64,000 bases of DNA from Betaproteobacteria bacterium. GTDB lineage: Bacteria > Pseudomonadota > Gammaproteobacteria > Burkholderiales > Usitatibacteraceae. Shown here one piece after another: positions 26,985-38,501 of this stretch. Each line of letters starts with the position of its first letter. Within the stretch, counting starts at the first letter, position 1. The position numbers were made by a program, and so were the translations under genes. The notes beneath the pieces are model-generated. The model was given only the letters and a program-made list of their open reading frames with translations, was not told the origin of the DNA and made no database searches. The DNA lies in the NCBI GenBank assembly GCA_016709665.1, contig JADJMI010000026.1, positions 62,001-126,000 on the forward strand, written 5' to 3'.

Positions 26985-27626
26985 TCAGTGGGCGGGCGGC
27001 TTCGCGCCGTGGGGCATGATGCGGTCGCACGCGGCGATGGCCATCGCCGAGAGCAGGAAGGCGATGTGGATCGCCGTCTGCGCGATGAGGACCTTGTCGG
27101 TGTAGTTGGCCGCGTTGATGAAGGTCTTGAGCAGGTGGATCGAGGAGATGCCGATGATCGCCGTGGCGAGCTTCACCTTGAGCACCGAGGCGTTCACGTG
27201 GGAGAGCCACTCGGGCTGGTCGGGGTGGCCCTGCAGGTCCAGGCGGGAGACGAAGGTTTCGTAGCCGCCCACGATGACCATGATGAGCAGGTTCGAGATC
27301 ATCACCACGTCGATGAGCGCGAGCACCACCAGCATGATGACCGTCTCGTTGAACTTGGGCGGCGCGTGGCCGATGACGGTGCCGGCGGCGTCCTTGATCT
27401 CCGGCAGGCTGTAGCCGACGCTCTCGATGAGGGCGCCGAGCGCCGCCTTGTTGCCGAAGGCGGCCTCGACCAGGTGCACGAGCTCCACCCAGAAATGGAA
27501 GACGTACACGGCCTGGGCGACGATGAGCCCCAGGTAGAGCGGCGCCTGCAGCCAGCGCGTCCAGAAGATGAAGTTGCCGAGCGTCCGCAGGGCGGGCGCG
27601 CGGGGAGTGCGGTTCGGGGTGGCCAT
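26985..27626 (-). CDS. YqhA-type UPF0114 membrane protein
   Basis: A 213-residue protein with four hydrophobic segments (about 25-50, 95-125, 150-170 and 180-205) and the family motifs LIDVVMISNLLIMVIVGGYE and KVKLATAIIGISSIHLL. Function is unknown. Transcribed with the genes around it on the minus strand, 123 bases before fumarase. Confidence 0.85.
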   Translation of the reverse strand: MATPNRTPRAPALRTLGNFIFWTRWLQAPLYLGLIVAQAVYVFHFWVELVHLVEAAFGNKAALGALIESVGYSLPEIKDAAGTVIGHAPPKFNETVIMLVVLALIDVVMISNLLIMVIVGGYETFVSRLDLQGHPDQPEWLSHVNASVLKVKLATAIIGISSIHLLKTFINAANYTDKVLIAQTAIHIAFLLSAMAIAACDRIMPHGAKPPAH

Positions 27627-27684
27627 GGTCGGTGCGGTCGCGGGCGTCGCGGCCCGGGAGGGTGGATTCGGCGGAGGCGCGATT

Positions 27685-29374
27685 CTACCCGGTCGAGCGT
27701 GACGTCGCGATGGCAGGCGAGATGTCCCGGCGCAGGATCTTGCCGTTCTTGGTGCGGGGGAAGTCCTTCGCGAGGTAGACGGCCTTGGGCGCCTTGTAAG
27801 CCGCGAGGTGCTCCTTGCCGTAGGCGAGCAACTCGTCGGGCGTCACGGAGCGCCCCGGGTGGGCGATCACGTAGGCCACCACGAGCAGCTTGTCCTTGCC
27901 GGCCGCCTCGCCCACGCAGGCGCAGTCCGCGACGGCAGGGTGGCCCTTGAGGACGCGCTCGACCTCGTAAGGCGAGACGCGGTAGCCGAAGCTCTTGATG
28001 ATGTCGTCCTTGCGGCCCAGGAACCACAGGTACCCGTCGGCGTCGTAACGCGCGTAGTCGCCGGTGAAGAACCAGCCGTCGTGCCTGAGCTTCGCCGTTT
28101 CCTCCTCGAGGTTCCAGTAGCGCAGGAAGAGGCCCGGATCCGATTCCGGGATGCAGATCATCCCCTCCTCGCCGGGCGGCACCTCCGCGAGCGTCTCGGG
28201 TCGAGCAGGCGGATGTCGTGGCCGGGCTGGGGGAACCCCGCGCTGCCGGGCCGGATGGGGCGGAACCTGCTCTGCGAAAGGTAGTAGCTGAACTCGCTCA
28301 TGCCCACCGCCTCGAAGATGTCCAGGCCGAAGCGGTCCTTCCACAGGCCGAAGACCTCGTCGGAGAGGTGCTCGCCGGCGCTCATGCAGTGCCGGAGCGT
28401 GGGCACGTCGGCCTTCGTGAACGCGGTCTTCTGCAGGATCTGGCGGTAGATGGTGGGCACGCCGATGAAGATGGTGGCGCCGTGCTTCGCGATGAGCCGG
28501 GGCCAGGTCTCGGCGTCGTTCTTCCCCTCGTGCGCGATGACCGTCTTGCCGTGGAAGAGGGGGTCCATGAGGGCCGAGCCGAGCACGTAGGTCCAGTTGA
28601 ACTTGCCCGAGTGGATGATACGGTCGCCCTGGCCGGCGGGCGAAGCGCCTTCGTGATCCCCGTGTTCGATCCGCGGCGCCGACCACGAAAGTCGAACCAG
28701 TATTCCGCGGCCGGCGTGCGCCCGACGAGCGAGCGGTGGCCGTGCAGCACGCCCTTGGGGTAGCCCGTGGTGCCCGAGGTGTAGACGAGGTAGGCGGGAT
28801 CGTCGATGGCGGTGTCCGCGGCCGGCTCGCACGCGCCGATGGCGGCGAGGGCGCTCTCCAGGTCGATCGCCTTCACCCCCGGGAACTGCGTCACCTCGCC
28901 GGCGCCCGAGAGGAGCGCGTAGGCGAGCGACTCCTTGCCCGCGAGCTTCGGGCCCATCGCGTTCCACGCCGCCTTGTCGATCACGATGACGTGCGCGCCG
29001 GAGTCGTGCGCGAGGTACTCGACCTCTTCCGCCGTGAGGAGCGTCGAGGTGGGCACGCTCACCGCGCCGCGCTTCATCGCCCCGAGGAAGGCGGTGGGAT
29101 AGTCGATCGAGTTGGGCAGGCGGATGAGCACGCGCTCGCCGGCCGCGATGCCCAGGTCGCGCAGCAGCTGCGCGAAGCGGTCCGTGCGGGCGGCGAGCTC
29201 GCGGTAGGTGATGGCGCTCGTGCCCAGGCCGTCGTCCTCGACGATCATGGCGACGCGTTCGGCTGCCGCGGTGCCCAGGTGCGCGTCGGTGCAGGCCACG
29301 CCGATGTTGAGGCGGGCGGGAACCGACCACGACCAGGCCGGGAAGGGCGTGAAGGCGGCGGTGCGGGCGTTCAC
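27685..29374 (-). CDS. AMP-dependent acyl-CoA synthetase, two frameshifts
   Basis: An ANL-family ligase, about 560 residues after repair, similar to benzoate/aryl-CoA ligases and related acyl-CoA synthetases. Segment 1 (29,374 to about 28,670) has YTSGTTGYPKGVLHGH, the ATP loop. Segment 2 (about 28,640-28,195) has GDRIIHSGKFNWTYVLGS and VPTIYRQIL. Segment 3 (about 28,190-27,685) has WFFTGDYARYDADGYLWFLGR, DDIIKSFGYRVSP and catalytic Lys in KNGKILRRD. Each segment is family-like, so the gene is either recently decayed or wrongly sequenced; the break at 28,193 fits one C lost from a C-run. It overlaps the CitE-like gene by four bases (ATGA), implying a joint role in activating and cleaving an acyl-CoA. 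The acid used is unknown. Confidence 0.75.
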
Positions 29375-30501
29375 AGGATGACCCCGTACGGCCAGTTCTC
29401 GCGGACCACCTGCGCCGGCAGGCGCTTGAGCACGTCCATGGCGAATTCCGTGTCGGCCGCCGACAGCGCGTGAAGCGCGTGGGCCCGCAGCAGCGTCTGC
29501 AGCGCCTTGCCGAACATCGGCGGATCGAGCATCTCGCCCTGGAACTTGATGGCGCCGCCCAGGAGCGCGTCCGCCTCGACGGCGGCCTTGAGGATGGCGA
29601 TCTTCGTCTTGATCTCGGTGGGCGAGGGCGTGAAGGCGACCTTGCAGGGGTGGATGTGCGAGGGGTGGATCACCTGCTTGCCGGATAGCCCGAGCGAAGC
29701 CTCCTCGCAGGCGTGCCGGTAGACCACGCGCGATTCCTCGTCGCCGTGCAGGTCGAGCCAGCGGCGCACGTCGTCGGGCTCGACGAAGTTCTCCGGCATG
29801 GTCGACTGGCCGATGAGCGTCTCCACGCCGCCGATCACGCCCTTGCCGGCGATGCGCGCCTCGAAGAGGATGTCGTGCAGGTAGAACTTGAGCTCCTCCG
29901 TCCAGTGGCGCGGCGTGATGTGGATGCCCATCGCCTTGGAGAAGTCGTGGATGCCGAAGACCACGTGCTTCACGGTCGGGTACTGCATCAGTTCCGGCGC
30001 GATCTTGAGCGACTTGGGGTGCTCGATGATCGGCTGGATGGTGATCCGGTGGTTGAGGCCGACCAGCACGGCCGAGAGGTCGCGGATCTCGGGGGCGCCG
30101 TAGGCCTCGCCCGCCTTGGCGAGCATCACGACGTCGAAGTAGTCGGCGAGATCGCGCACGAGCTGCAGGTCCTTCTCGTATTCGTCCGTGCGGAACGGGT
30201 TGATGCGCACGGCGATCTGCACCTCGCGCTTGCGCGGCAGGTTCGGCAGCTCGCGCCGCAGCAGCTCCCGGCTCATCTCCTTCTGCCGGCAGCCGTCCTC
30301 CAGGTCGAAGAGCAGGGTGTGCGAGGTCGTGTTCCAGGCGTGCTTCTTGAAGCGCTGCGCGGCCTGCTCGAGGTCCTCGTAGATCCCCAGGGACGGGGCG
30401 TACTTCACCGGCGGGTAGTACATCTGGATCCCGGGCCAGTAGTCGCCCAGGATCTCCGGGGCGGCCGGCGCGGCGTTGGCGAGGGGCAGGGGGGCGTTCA
30501 T
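29371..30501 (-). CDS. HpcH/HpaI-family CitE-like lyase
   Basis: A 376-residue TIM-barrel enzyme of the CitE/malyl-CoA lyase superfamily. Typical residues are LLFDLEDGCRQKEM (Mg and CoA region), the Arg in AVRINPFRTDEY, and IIEHPKSL. It is longer than plain CitE (about 300) and resembles (3S)-malyl-CoA or beta-methylmalyl-CoA lyase-like proteins of unknown substrate. Start ATG 30,501 has GGGAGAA before it. It is the first gene of an operon with the acyl-CoA synthetase and is divergent from acs across 279 bases. Confidence 0.75.
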   Translation of the reverse strand: MNAPLPLANAAPAAPEILGDYWPGIQMYYPPVKYAPSLGIYEDLEQAAQRFKKHAWNTTSHTLLFDLEDGCRQKEMSRELLRRELPNLPRKREVQIAVRINPFRTDEYEKDLQLVRDLADYFDVVMLAKAGEAYGAPEIRDLSAVLVGLNHRITIQPIIEHPKSLKIAPELMQYPTVKHVVFGIHDFSKAMGIHITPRHWTEELKFYLHDILFEARIAGKGVIGGVETLIGQSTMPENFVEPDDVRRWLDLHGDEESRVVYRHACEEASLGLSGKQVIHPSHIHPCKVAFTPSPTEIKTKIAILKAAVEADALLGGAIKFQGEMLDPPMFGKALQTLLRAHALHALSAADTEFAMDVLKRLPAQVVRENWPYGVIL

Positions 30502-30596
30502 GGGTTCTCCCGGAGGGTGGGGCAGGCGCGTCAGCCGGCTGTCAGCCGGCGGTGGTGGAATCCACGCTAGCACCAGTTGCTGCAGTGCGTCAACAG

Positions 30597-30608
30597 TCTT
30601 ATATAAGA
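30597..30608. promoter_or_regulatory. Operator-like palindrome between the CitE-like gene and acs
   Basis: TCTTATATAAGA is a perfect 12-bp palindrome, set inside a larger imperfect dyad AGTCT...AGACT (30,595-30,617). It is strikingly A/T-rich for this genome. It could be a GntR- or TetR-type operator serving either divergent gene; the TATAAG inside could also act as a -10. Confidence 0.45.
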
Positions 30609-30674
30609 TATCAGACTGATCGCCCCGGTCAGGGTTTTCCCGGGGGGCGACGGGCGCGCCGGCCGAGGGGGCTG

Positions 30675-30683
30675 TGCTATAAA
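30675..30683 (+). promoter_or_regulatory. Extended -10 promoter of acs
   Basis: TG-c-TATAAA, an extended -10, lies about 98 bases before the acs ATG and gives a start near 30,690. No good -35 is seen, consistent with a promoter needing an activator such as the CrbR-type regulator encoded downstream. A strong Shine-Dalgarno AGGAGG follows at 30,765-30,770. Confidence 0.45.
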
Positions 30684-30780
30684 AAAAGACCCGGGGCGGG
30701 ACAGCCCCGATTCCAGAACGAGAGGCGGGTCGCCCGGCCCGCGCATCCGTAGACCGCGAACGATAGGAGGATTACCCGAC

Positions 30781-32751
<1,971 letters not shown>

Positions 32752-32768
32752 GGACCGCGGCCCGAAGA

Positions 32769-32799
32769 AGGGACGGGGCACCCCGTCCCTTTTTCTTTT
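32769..32799 (+). terminator. Intrinsic terminator after acsA
   Basis: AGGGACGGGG-ca-CCCCGTCCCT, a ten-base-pair stem, then TTTTCTTTT. Separates acsA from the downstream regulatory genes. Confidence 0.88.
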
Positions 32800-32845
32800 G
32801 ACGGCCGTCATCCTCGCCGGGCCGCGCCGTGCAAGACTCCCGCGC

Positions 32846-34750
32846 ATGAGCTCCCGTCCGCCCCCGCCCCTCCTGCTCGCCGCCACGATGGACGTGCTGC
32901 GGCGCCACGCCCCGTTCAACGCCATGCACGAGGATGCCCTCGAACGCCTCGCCGGCGTCCTCAAGCTGCGCTACTTCGCGCGCGAGTCCACGATCCTCTC
33001 GCCCGAGAGCGGGCCGATCAACGCGCTCTTCATCATCCAGCGCGGCGCGGTGAAAGCCGAGGAACCCTCGGGCGTCTCGCTCAACAACCTGGCCGGCACC
33101 TTCACGGAGGGCGAGTGCTTTCCCGTCGGCGCGCTCATCGCCCGGCGCCCGACCCGCCTTCGCTACACGGCGGCGCGCGACACGTTCGTCTACGTGCTCG
33201 ACGAGGGCGCCTTCAACCAGGCGCTGGAGACGAGCGCCCCCTTCCGTGCCTATTGCACGAAGCGGCTCGCGGCGCTGCTGGAGCTCTCGACGCGCGGCAC
33301 CCGCGAGGCCTATGCCGGGCGGGCGGCCAACGAGCTCACGATGGCCTCGCCCCTGCGCACGGCACTTCGCCGCGCCCCGGTGACGCTGCCCCAGGGCGCG
33401 AGCGTGCGCGAGGTGCTCGAACTCATGAAATCGCGGCGCATCGGCTCGGTGGTGCTCATGAACGCGGACGGGTTCCCGGCGGGCATCTTCACCCAGACGG
33501 ACGTGCTCGATCGCGTGGCCCTCGCCGGACAGCCGCTCGAGCGGCCGGTCGAGGAGGTCATGACGAAGAACCCGGCGTCGCTGCCCGCGTCGGCCGCGCT
33601 CAGCGAGGCCGCGCAGCTGATGGCGAGGCGCGGATTCCGCCACCTGCTGGTCCTCGAGGGGGAGATGCTCGCCGGCGTCATCTCCGAGCGCGATCTCTTC
33701 GGGCTGCAGCGCCTTTCGATGCAGGGGCTGCGCAAGGAAATCGCGCAGTCCGGCACCGTGGACGCGCTCGCCTTCGCCGCCCGCGAGGTGCGCGGGCTCG
33801 GCACGGCGATGCTCGCGCAGGGCGTCGCCTCGGAGCAGATCACGCAGTTCGTCTCGGCCCTGAACGATGCCGTGACGGAGCGGGCCATCGAGCTCGCCTT
33901 GCGCGCCCATGACGTGGCGGCGGTGGGCTACTGCTGGATGGGGCTCGGCAGCGAAGGTCGCAACGAGCAGACCCTCGCCACGGACCAGGACAACGCCATC
34001 ATCTTCCCGGACCCGCCCGCGGGGGAGCGCGAGGCGCTTCGCGCGAAGCTGCTCGCCTTCGCCGACGAGGTGAACCGCACGCTCGACGCCTGCGGCTTTC
34101 CCCTCTGCAAGGGCAACATCATGGCGAGGAACCCGCAGTGGTGCCTCGCGCTGCCGGAATGGCTGGACCGCTTCGACGACTGGATGCGCAACGCCGATCC
34201 GGAGGCGCTCCTCAACGCCACGATCTTCTTCGACTTCCGGGCGCTCCAGGGCGACGCCACGCTCGTCGACCGCCTGCGGGAGTTCCTGCTCGACAAGGTG
34301 AAGGACCGGCCGGCATTCCTGCGGCAGATGGCGGCGAACGCGCTGCAGGTGCGCCCGCCGCTGGGGCTCTTCGGCGACATCGTGGTGGAAGACGACGAGG
34401 GCGGGACCATCGACCTGAAGCGCCAGGTTTCGCGGCCGTTCGTGGACTGCGCGCGCATCCTGGCGCTCTCCAGCGGCGTCGCGGCCGTGTCGACGGTCGA
34501 GCGCCTGCGCGGCGCGGGCCCGCGCATCCGCATGAGCGACGACGACGTGGCCACCGCCATCGACGCCTTCCAGTTCGTGCAGATGCTGCGCCTTCGCTCC
34601 CAGGACAGCCTCGAGCGGGGCACCGGCACGGTCGAGCCCAACCGGATCGATCCCGACACGCTCAACAGCCTCGATCGCCGCATCCTGCGCGAGACGCTGC
34701 GGCAGGCGCGCAAGCTGCAGAACCGCGTCGCGCTCGACTACCAGCTCTAG
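32846..34750 (+). CDS. cNMP-binding / CBS / DUF294 nucleotidyltransferase-like signalling protein
   Basis: A 634-residue multidomain cytoplasmic protein. Residues about 1-150 form a cyclic-nucleotide-binding fold, about 165-290 a CBS pair (VREVLELMKSRRIGSVVLMN and GFRHLLVLEGEMLAGVISERD), about 320-460 a GlnD-like nucleotidyltransferase (GLGSEGRNEQTLATDQDNAI, with the Gly-Ser and two acidic residues), and the rest the DUF294 C-terminal domain. The family accompanies acs and CrbS-type kinases in other proteobacteria. Its ligand and target are unknown; an adenylate-sensing role is plausible. It lies four bases before the exonuclease gene. Confidence 0.88.
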   Translation: MSSRPPPPLLLAATMDVLRRHAPFNAMHEDALERLAGVLKLRYFARESTILSPESGPINALFIIQRGAVKAEEPSGVSLNNLAGTFTEGECFPVGALIARRPTRLRYTAARDTFVYVLDEGAFNQALETSAPFRAYCTKRLAALLELSTRGTREAYAGRAANELTMASPLRTALRRAPVTLPQGASVREVLELMKSRRIGSVVLMNADGFPAGIFTQTDVLDRVALAGQPLERPVEEVMTKNPASLPASAALSEAAQLMARRGFRHLLVLEGEMLAGVISERDLFGLQRLSMQGLRKEIAQSGTVDALAFAAREVRGLGTAMLAQGVASEQITQFVSALNDAVTERAIELALRAHDVAAVGYCWMGLGSEGRNEQTLATDQDNAIIFPDPPAGEREALRAKLLAFADEVNRTLDACGFPLCKGNIMARNPQWCLALPEWLDRFDDWMRNADPEALLNATIFFDFRALQGDATLVDRLREFLLDKVKDRPAFLRQMAANALQVRPPLGLFGDIVVEDDEGGTIDLKRQVSRPFVDCARILALSSGVAAVSTVERLRGAGPRIRMSDDDVATAIDAFQFVQMLRLRSQDSLERGTGTVEPNRIDPDTLNSLDRRILRETLRQARKLQNRVALDYQL

Positions 34751-34754
34751 GCCC

Positions 34755-35459
34755 TTGCGCGTGGCTCCCGCCTTCTGGCCGTTCCGCGGCCCTCGCCCGT
34801 CGGTCGACCCCGCGCTCGCCGAGCGCCTGCGGCACTGGAAGTCGCTGCGCGAATACGACCCGTCGAGGCCGGCGAAAGCGGGGCGATGGGTCGTGGTGGA
34901 CGTGGAATCGAGCGGCCTCGATGCGGGCCGGGATGCGCTCATCGCCGTGGGCGCGCTCGCCGTCGTCGACGGCGCCATCGACCTGGCCGACAGCTTCGAG
35001 GCGGTGCTGCGCCAGGACGCGCCCAGTTCAGTCGAGAACATCGAGGTCCACGGCATCGGCGGCACCGAGCAGACGCAGGGCGAGCGACCCGAAGCGGCGC
35101 TCGCCGACTTCCTCGCCTTCGTGGGCAAGGACCCGCTGGTCGCCTTCCACGCGCCCTTCGATTCCATCATGCTCAAGCGCGCGATCGACCACCATCTCGG
35201 CCTCGCCTTCAAGCGCCCCTGGCTCGACCTCGCCGACGTCGCTCCCCTCGCGTGGCCGAAGTACGCGAGCCGCCTGGAGGGGCTCGACGCCTGGCTCGAG
35301 CAGTTCGCCATTCCCGTGACCTTCCGGCACCGGGCCATCGCGGACTGCCTCGCCACCGCCCAGCTGATGCTGCGGGTGCTGGAGGAGGCCCCGGTCATCG
35401 GCGCGCCGACCGCCGGGCGGCTCCTGGGGCTCTCGGGGGCCAGCCGCTGGCTCACCTGA
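34755..35459 (+). CDS. DEDDh-family 3'-5' exonuclease (DnaQ-like)
   Basis: A 234-residue protein of the DNA polymerase III epsilon family. The catalytic residues are visible: Asp and Glu in VVDVESSGL, Asp in FHAPFDSIML, and His/Asp in HRAIADCLAT. It lacks an obvious polymerase-binding motif and is not the replicative proofreader; such genes are constant companions of CrbS-type loci. Start is TTG 34,755 or GTG 34,761; both follow the DUF294 gene almost directly. Confidence 0.85.
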   Translation: MRVAPAFWPFRGPRPSVDPALAERLRHWKSLREYDPSRPAKAGRWVVVDVESSGLDAGRDALIAVGALAVVDGAIDLADSFEAVLRQDAPSSVENIEVHGIGGTEQTQGERPEAALADFLAFVGKDPLVAFHAPFDSIMLKRAIDHHLGLAFKRPWLDLADVAPLAWPKYASRLEGLDAWLEQFAIPVTFRHRAIADCLATAQLMLRVLEEAPVIGAPTAGRLLGLSGASRWLT

Positions 35460-35538
35460 CGGCGGCGCGGGCGTTGACAACGCCCGGCGCGGCGCACTCT
35501 ACTACGGGCGGAACGCGGGTTTCCCCGCCGAGAACGCC

Positions 35539-35736
35539 ATGGACAAGCCCATCACGCGCGCGCACCGGATCGCCAGCCTTTTCCTGCTGGGCCTCTTCCT
35601 CTTCAACTACCCGATGCTCGCCCTGTTCAACGTGAGTCACACCGTGCTCGGCGTGCCCGTGATGTACGCCTACCTTTTCGCGGCCTGGGCGCTCGTGATC
35701 GCGCTGGCGGCGGCGATCATCGAGGGTCGCGGCTAG
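35539..35736 (+). CDS. Small two-helix membrane protein upstream of the CrbS-like kinase
   Basis: A 65-residue protein with two hydrophobic helices (about 12-32 and 40-60) joined by a short loop (NVSHTVLG). It starts with MDKPITRAHRIASL and ends 11 bases before the kinase, so it is likely cotranslated with it. Function unknown; it may be a small accessory subunit of the symporter-like sensor. Confidence 0.75.
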   Translation: MDKPITRAHRIASLFLLGLFLFNYPMLALFNVSHTVLGVPVMYAYLFAAWALVIALAAAIIEGRG

Positions 35737-35747
35737 GCGGGGGGCGC

Positions 35748-38501
35748 GTGCTCGAAGGCTGGTTCATCGTCGCGAGCTCCTTCGCGTACATCGGGCTCCT
35801 CTTCGCGATCGCCTGGTACGCGGACCGCCGGGCGCTCGCCGGGCGATCGGTCATCGCCAACCCCTGGGTCTACAGCCTGTCGCTCGCGGTCTACGCGACG
35901 GCCTGGACGTTCTACGGCTCGGTGGGGCGCGCGGCCACCGACGGCGTGGGGTTCCTGCCGATCTACATCGGGCCGACGCTCCTGCTGCTCGTGGGCTGGT
36001 TCGTGCTGCGCAAGATGATCCGGATCGCGAGGCTCACGCGCACCACGTCGCTGGCCGACTTCGTCTCGTCGCGCTACGGCAACAGCGCCCTGCTGGGCGG
36101 GCTCGTCACCGTGATCGCGGTGGTGGGCATCCTGCCGTACATCTCCCTGCAGCTGAAGGCGGTGTCGACCAGCTTCCAGGTGCTGCTGCAGTACCCGCAG
36201 ATCGTGATGCCCCCGCCCGCGAGCTCCCTGCAGGTGATGCAGGACACCGCGTTCTACGTTGCCCTCTTCATGGCGCTCTTCGCCATCGCCTTCGGCACGC
36301 GCCAGCTCGACGCCGCCGAGCGGCACGAGGGCATGGTCGCGGCGGTCGCCTTCGAGTCCCTCGTGAAGCTCGTGGCCTTCATCGCGGTCGGCGTCTACAT
36401 CACCTTCTTCATGTACGCCGGGCCCGGCGACATCTTCTCGCGGGCGGCGGGCCGTCCGGATCTCGACGTGCTGCTTGCCCCCTTCGGCGGGGCCGCGGGC
36501 GGCTATGCGAGCTGGGCCTGGCTCACGGTGCTCTCGATGCTCGCCTTCGTCTTCCTGCCGCGCCAGTTCCAGGTCGCGGTGATCGAAGTCACCGACGAGC
36601 GCCACCTGAAGCGCGCGGCGTGGGCATTCCCGCTCTACGTCCTCGCGATCAACCTCTTCGTGCTGCCGATCGCCTTCGGCGGCCTGCTGCGCTTCCCGGA
36701 AGGCGGCGTCGACGCGGACACGTTCGTGCTGACCCTCCCGATGGCGATGCACAACGAGGGGCTCGCGCTCTTCGTGTTCATCGGCGGCCTGTCCGCGGCC
36801 ACCGGCATGGTGATCGTCGAGACGATCGCCCTGTCGACCATGGCGTGCAACAACCTCGTGATGCCGGTCCTCCTGCGGATCCGGATCTTCCGCCTCACGG
36901 AGCAGCGCGATCTCTCGAGCCTCCTGCTCGACATCCGGCGGGCGGCCATCGTCGCGATCGTGATGGGCGGCTACTTCTATTACCTGCTGGCCGGCGAGGC
37001 CTACGCGCTCGTGTCCATCGGGCTCATCTCGTTCGCGGCCGTGGCGCAGTTCGCGCCCGCCGTCATCGGCGGGCTCTACTGGAAGGGGGGCACGGCGCGC
37101 GGCGCGCTGACGGGCCTCACGGCCGGCTTCGTCGTCTGGTTCTATACGTTGATGCTGCCCGCCTTCGCGAAGTCGGACTGGCTCGCCGTCGAACTCCTCG
37201 AACGGGGCCCGTGGGGCATCGAGTTGCTCAAGCCCACGCAGCTCTTCGGGCTCGCGGGTCTCGACGCCACGACGCACGCGATGATCTGGAGCATGATCTT
37301 CAACGTGGGCGCCTACGTGCTCGTCTCGATGCTCGGCAGCCAGCGCGCGGGCGAGCATGCCCAGGCGACCCTCTTCGTGGATGTCTTCCGCCAGACGGGC
37401 GAGCCCGGTTCGCGCTGGCGCGGGGCGGCCTCGGCCTCGGCGCTGCAGGCCCTCGTGGGCCGGTTCCTCGGCCCGGCGCGTGCCGCCGAGCTCTTCGCGG
37501 CCTACGCGAGGAACCGCGGGGTCGAGCGCATCGACGACCTTGAGGGCGACCGCGACCTCGTGCGCTTCGCGGAGCTCCAGCTCGCCGGAACGATCGGCGC
37601 GGCCTCCGCGCGCACCATGGTCGCCACGGTCGCCCAGGAGGAGCCGCTCGAGATCGAGCAGGTGATGACCATCATCGACGAAGCCTCGCAGCTGCTCGCC
37701 TACAGCCACCGCCTGGAGGAAAAGCAGGCCGAGCTCGAGTCCGCGACGCGCGACCTGCAGGCGGCCAACGAGAGCCTGAAGGAACTCGACCGCCTGAAGG
37801 ACGATTTCATCTCGACCGTGACGCACGAGCTACGCACGCCCCTCACGTCGATCCGCGCCTTTTCGGAGATCCTGCACGACAATCCGGACCTCGACGGGGC
37901 GGAGCGCCAGCGATTCCTGGGGCTCGTCATCAAGGAATCCGAGCGCCTCACGCGCCTCATCAACCAGGTGCTCGACCTCGCGAAGCTCGAGTCGGGCCTC
38001 GCCGAGTGGCGCAGCGAGGAACTCGACTTGCGCGATGTGGTGGCGGACGCCGTGAGCGCGACCAGCGCGCTCTTCAAGGCGAAAGGGGTCGTGCTCGAGA
38101 CGCGGCTCGTGCCCTCACCGCTGGTGCTGGGCGACCGCGACCGCCTGATGCAGGTGCTGCTCAACCTGCTGTCGAACGCGGTGAAGTTCTGCACGCCGGG
38201 CAGCGGCAAGGTGATCGTGCGGCTGGCGGGCGACGGCGGCACCGTCCGCGTGGAAGTGGCGGACAATGGGGTCGGCATCAGCGCCGAGCACCAGAACGTG
38301 ATCTTCGAGAAATTCCGCCAGGTCGGCGATCCGATGACCGAGAAGCCCGCGGGAACGGGGCTCGGCCTCGCCATCTGCCGGCGCATCGTCGGCCACCTCG
38401 GCGGGCGGATGGGGGTGCAAAGCGAGGTGGGCCGCGGCTCGGTCTTCTACTTCATCCTGCCGGTAGCGGCTCCCGGCGAACGGCTCGCGGCCCATGGCTG
38501 A
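35748..38501 (+). CDS. crbS: CrbS-type sodium/solute symporter-histidine kinase fusion
   Basis: A 917-residue fusion. Residues about 1-510 form a SSS-family transporter with about thirteen helices (YATAWTFYGSVGRAATDG, FVFLPRQFQVAVIE); about 520-640 a STAC-type linker; then a coiled coil; HisKA with His in TVTHELRTPLTSIRAF; and HATPase with NLLSNAVKFC, DNGVGIS and GTGLGLAI. CrbS (MxtR) kinases sense extracellular solute flux or acetate-related signals and with CrbR (ErdR) switch on acs. Start is GTG. The single-REC and CrbR-type genes that follow overlap in frame succession. Confidence 0.88.
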   Translation: MLEGWFIVASSFAYIGLLFAIAWYADRRALAGRSVIANPWVYSLSLAVYATAWTFYGSVGRAATDGVGFLPIYIGPTLLLLVGWFVLRKMIRIARLTRTTSLADFVSSRYGNSALLGGLVTVIAVVGILPYISLQLKAVSTSFQVLLQYPQIVMPPPASSLQVMQDTAFYVALFMALFAIAFGTRQLDAAERHEGMVAAVAFESLVKLVAFIAVGVYITFFMYAGPGDIFSRAAGRPDLDVLLAPFGGAAGGYASWAWLTVLSMLAFVFLPRQFQVAVIEVTDERHLKRAAWAFPLYVLAINLFVLPIAFGGLLRFPEGGVDADTFVLTLPMAMHNEGLALFVFIGGLSAATGMVIVETIALSTMACNNLVMPVLLRIRIFRLTEQRDLSSLLLDIRRAAIVAIVMGGYFYYLLAGEAYALVSIGLISFAAVAQFAPAVIGGLYWKGGTARGALTGLTAGFVVWFYTLMLPAFAKSDWLAVELLERGPWGIELLKPTQLFGLAGLDATTHAMIWSMIFNVGAYVLVSMLGSQRAGEHAQATLFVDVFRQTGEPGSRWRGAASASALQALVGRFLGPARAAELFAAYARNRGVERIDDLEGDRDLVRFAELQLAGTIGAASARTMVATVAQEEPLEIEQVMTIIDEASQLLAYSHRLEEKQAELESATRDLQAANESLKELDRLKDDFISTVTHELRTPLTSIRAFSEILHDNPDLDGAERQRFLGLVIKESERLTRLINQVLDLAKLESGLAEWRSEELDLRDVVADAVSATSALFKAKGVVLETRLVPSPLVLGDRDRLMQVLLNLLSNAVKFCTPGSGKVIVRLAGDGGTVRVEVADNGVGISAEHQNVIFEKFRQVGDPMTEKPAGTGLGLAICRRIVGHLGGRMGVQSEVGRGSVFYFILPVAAPGERLAAHG

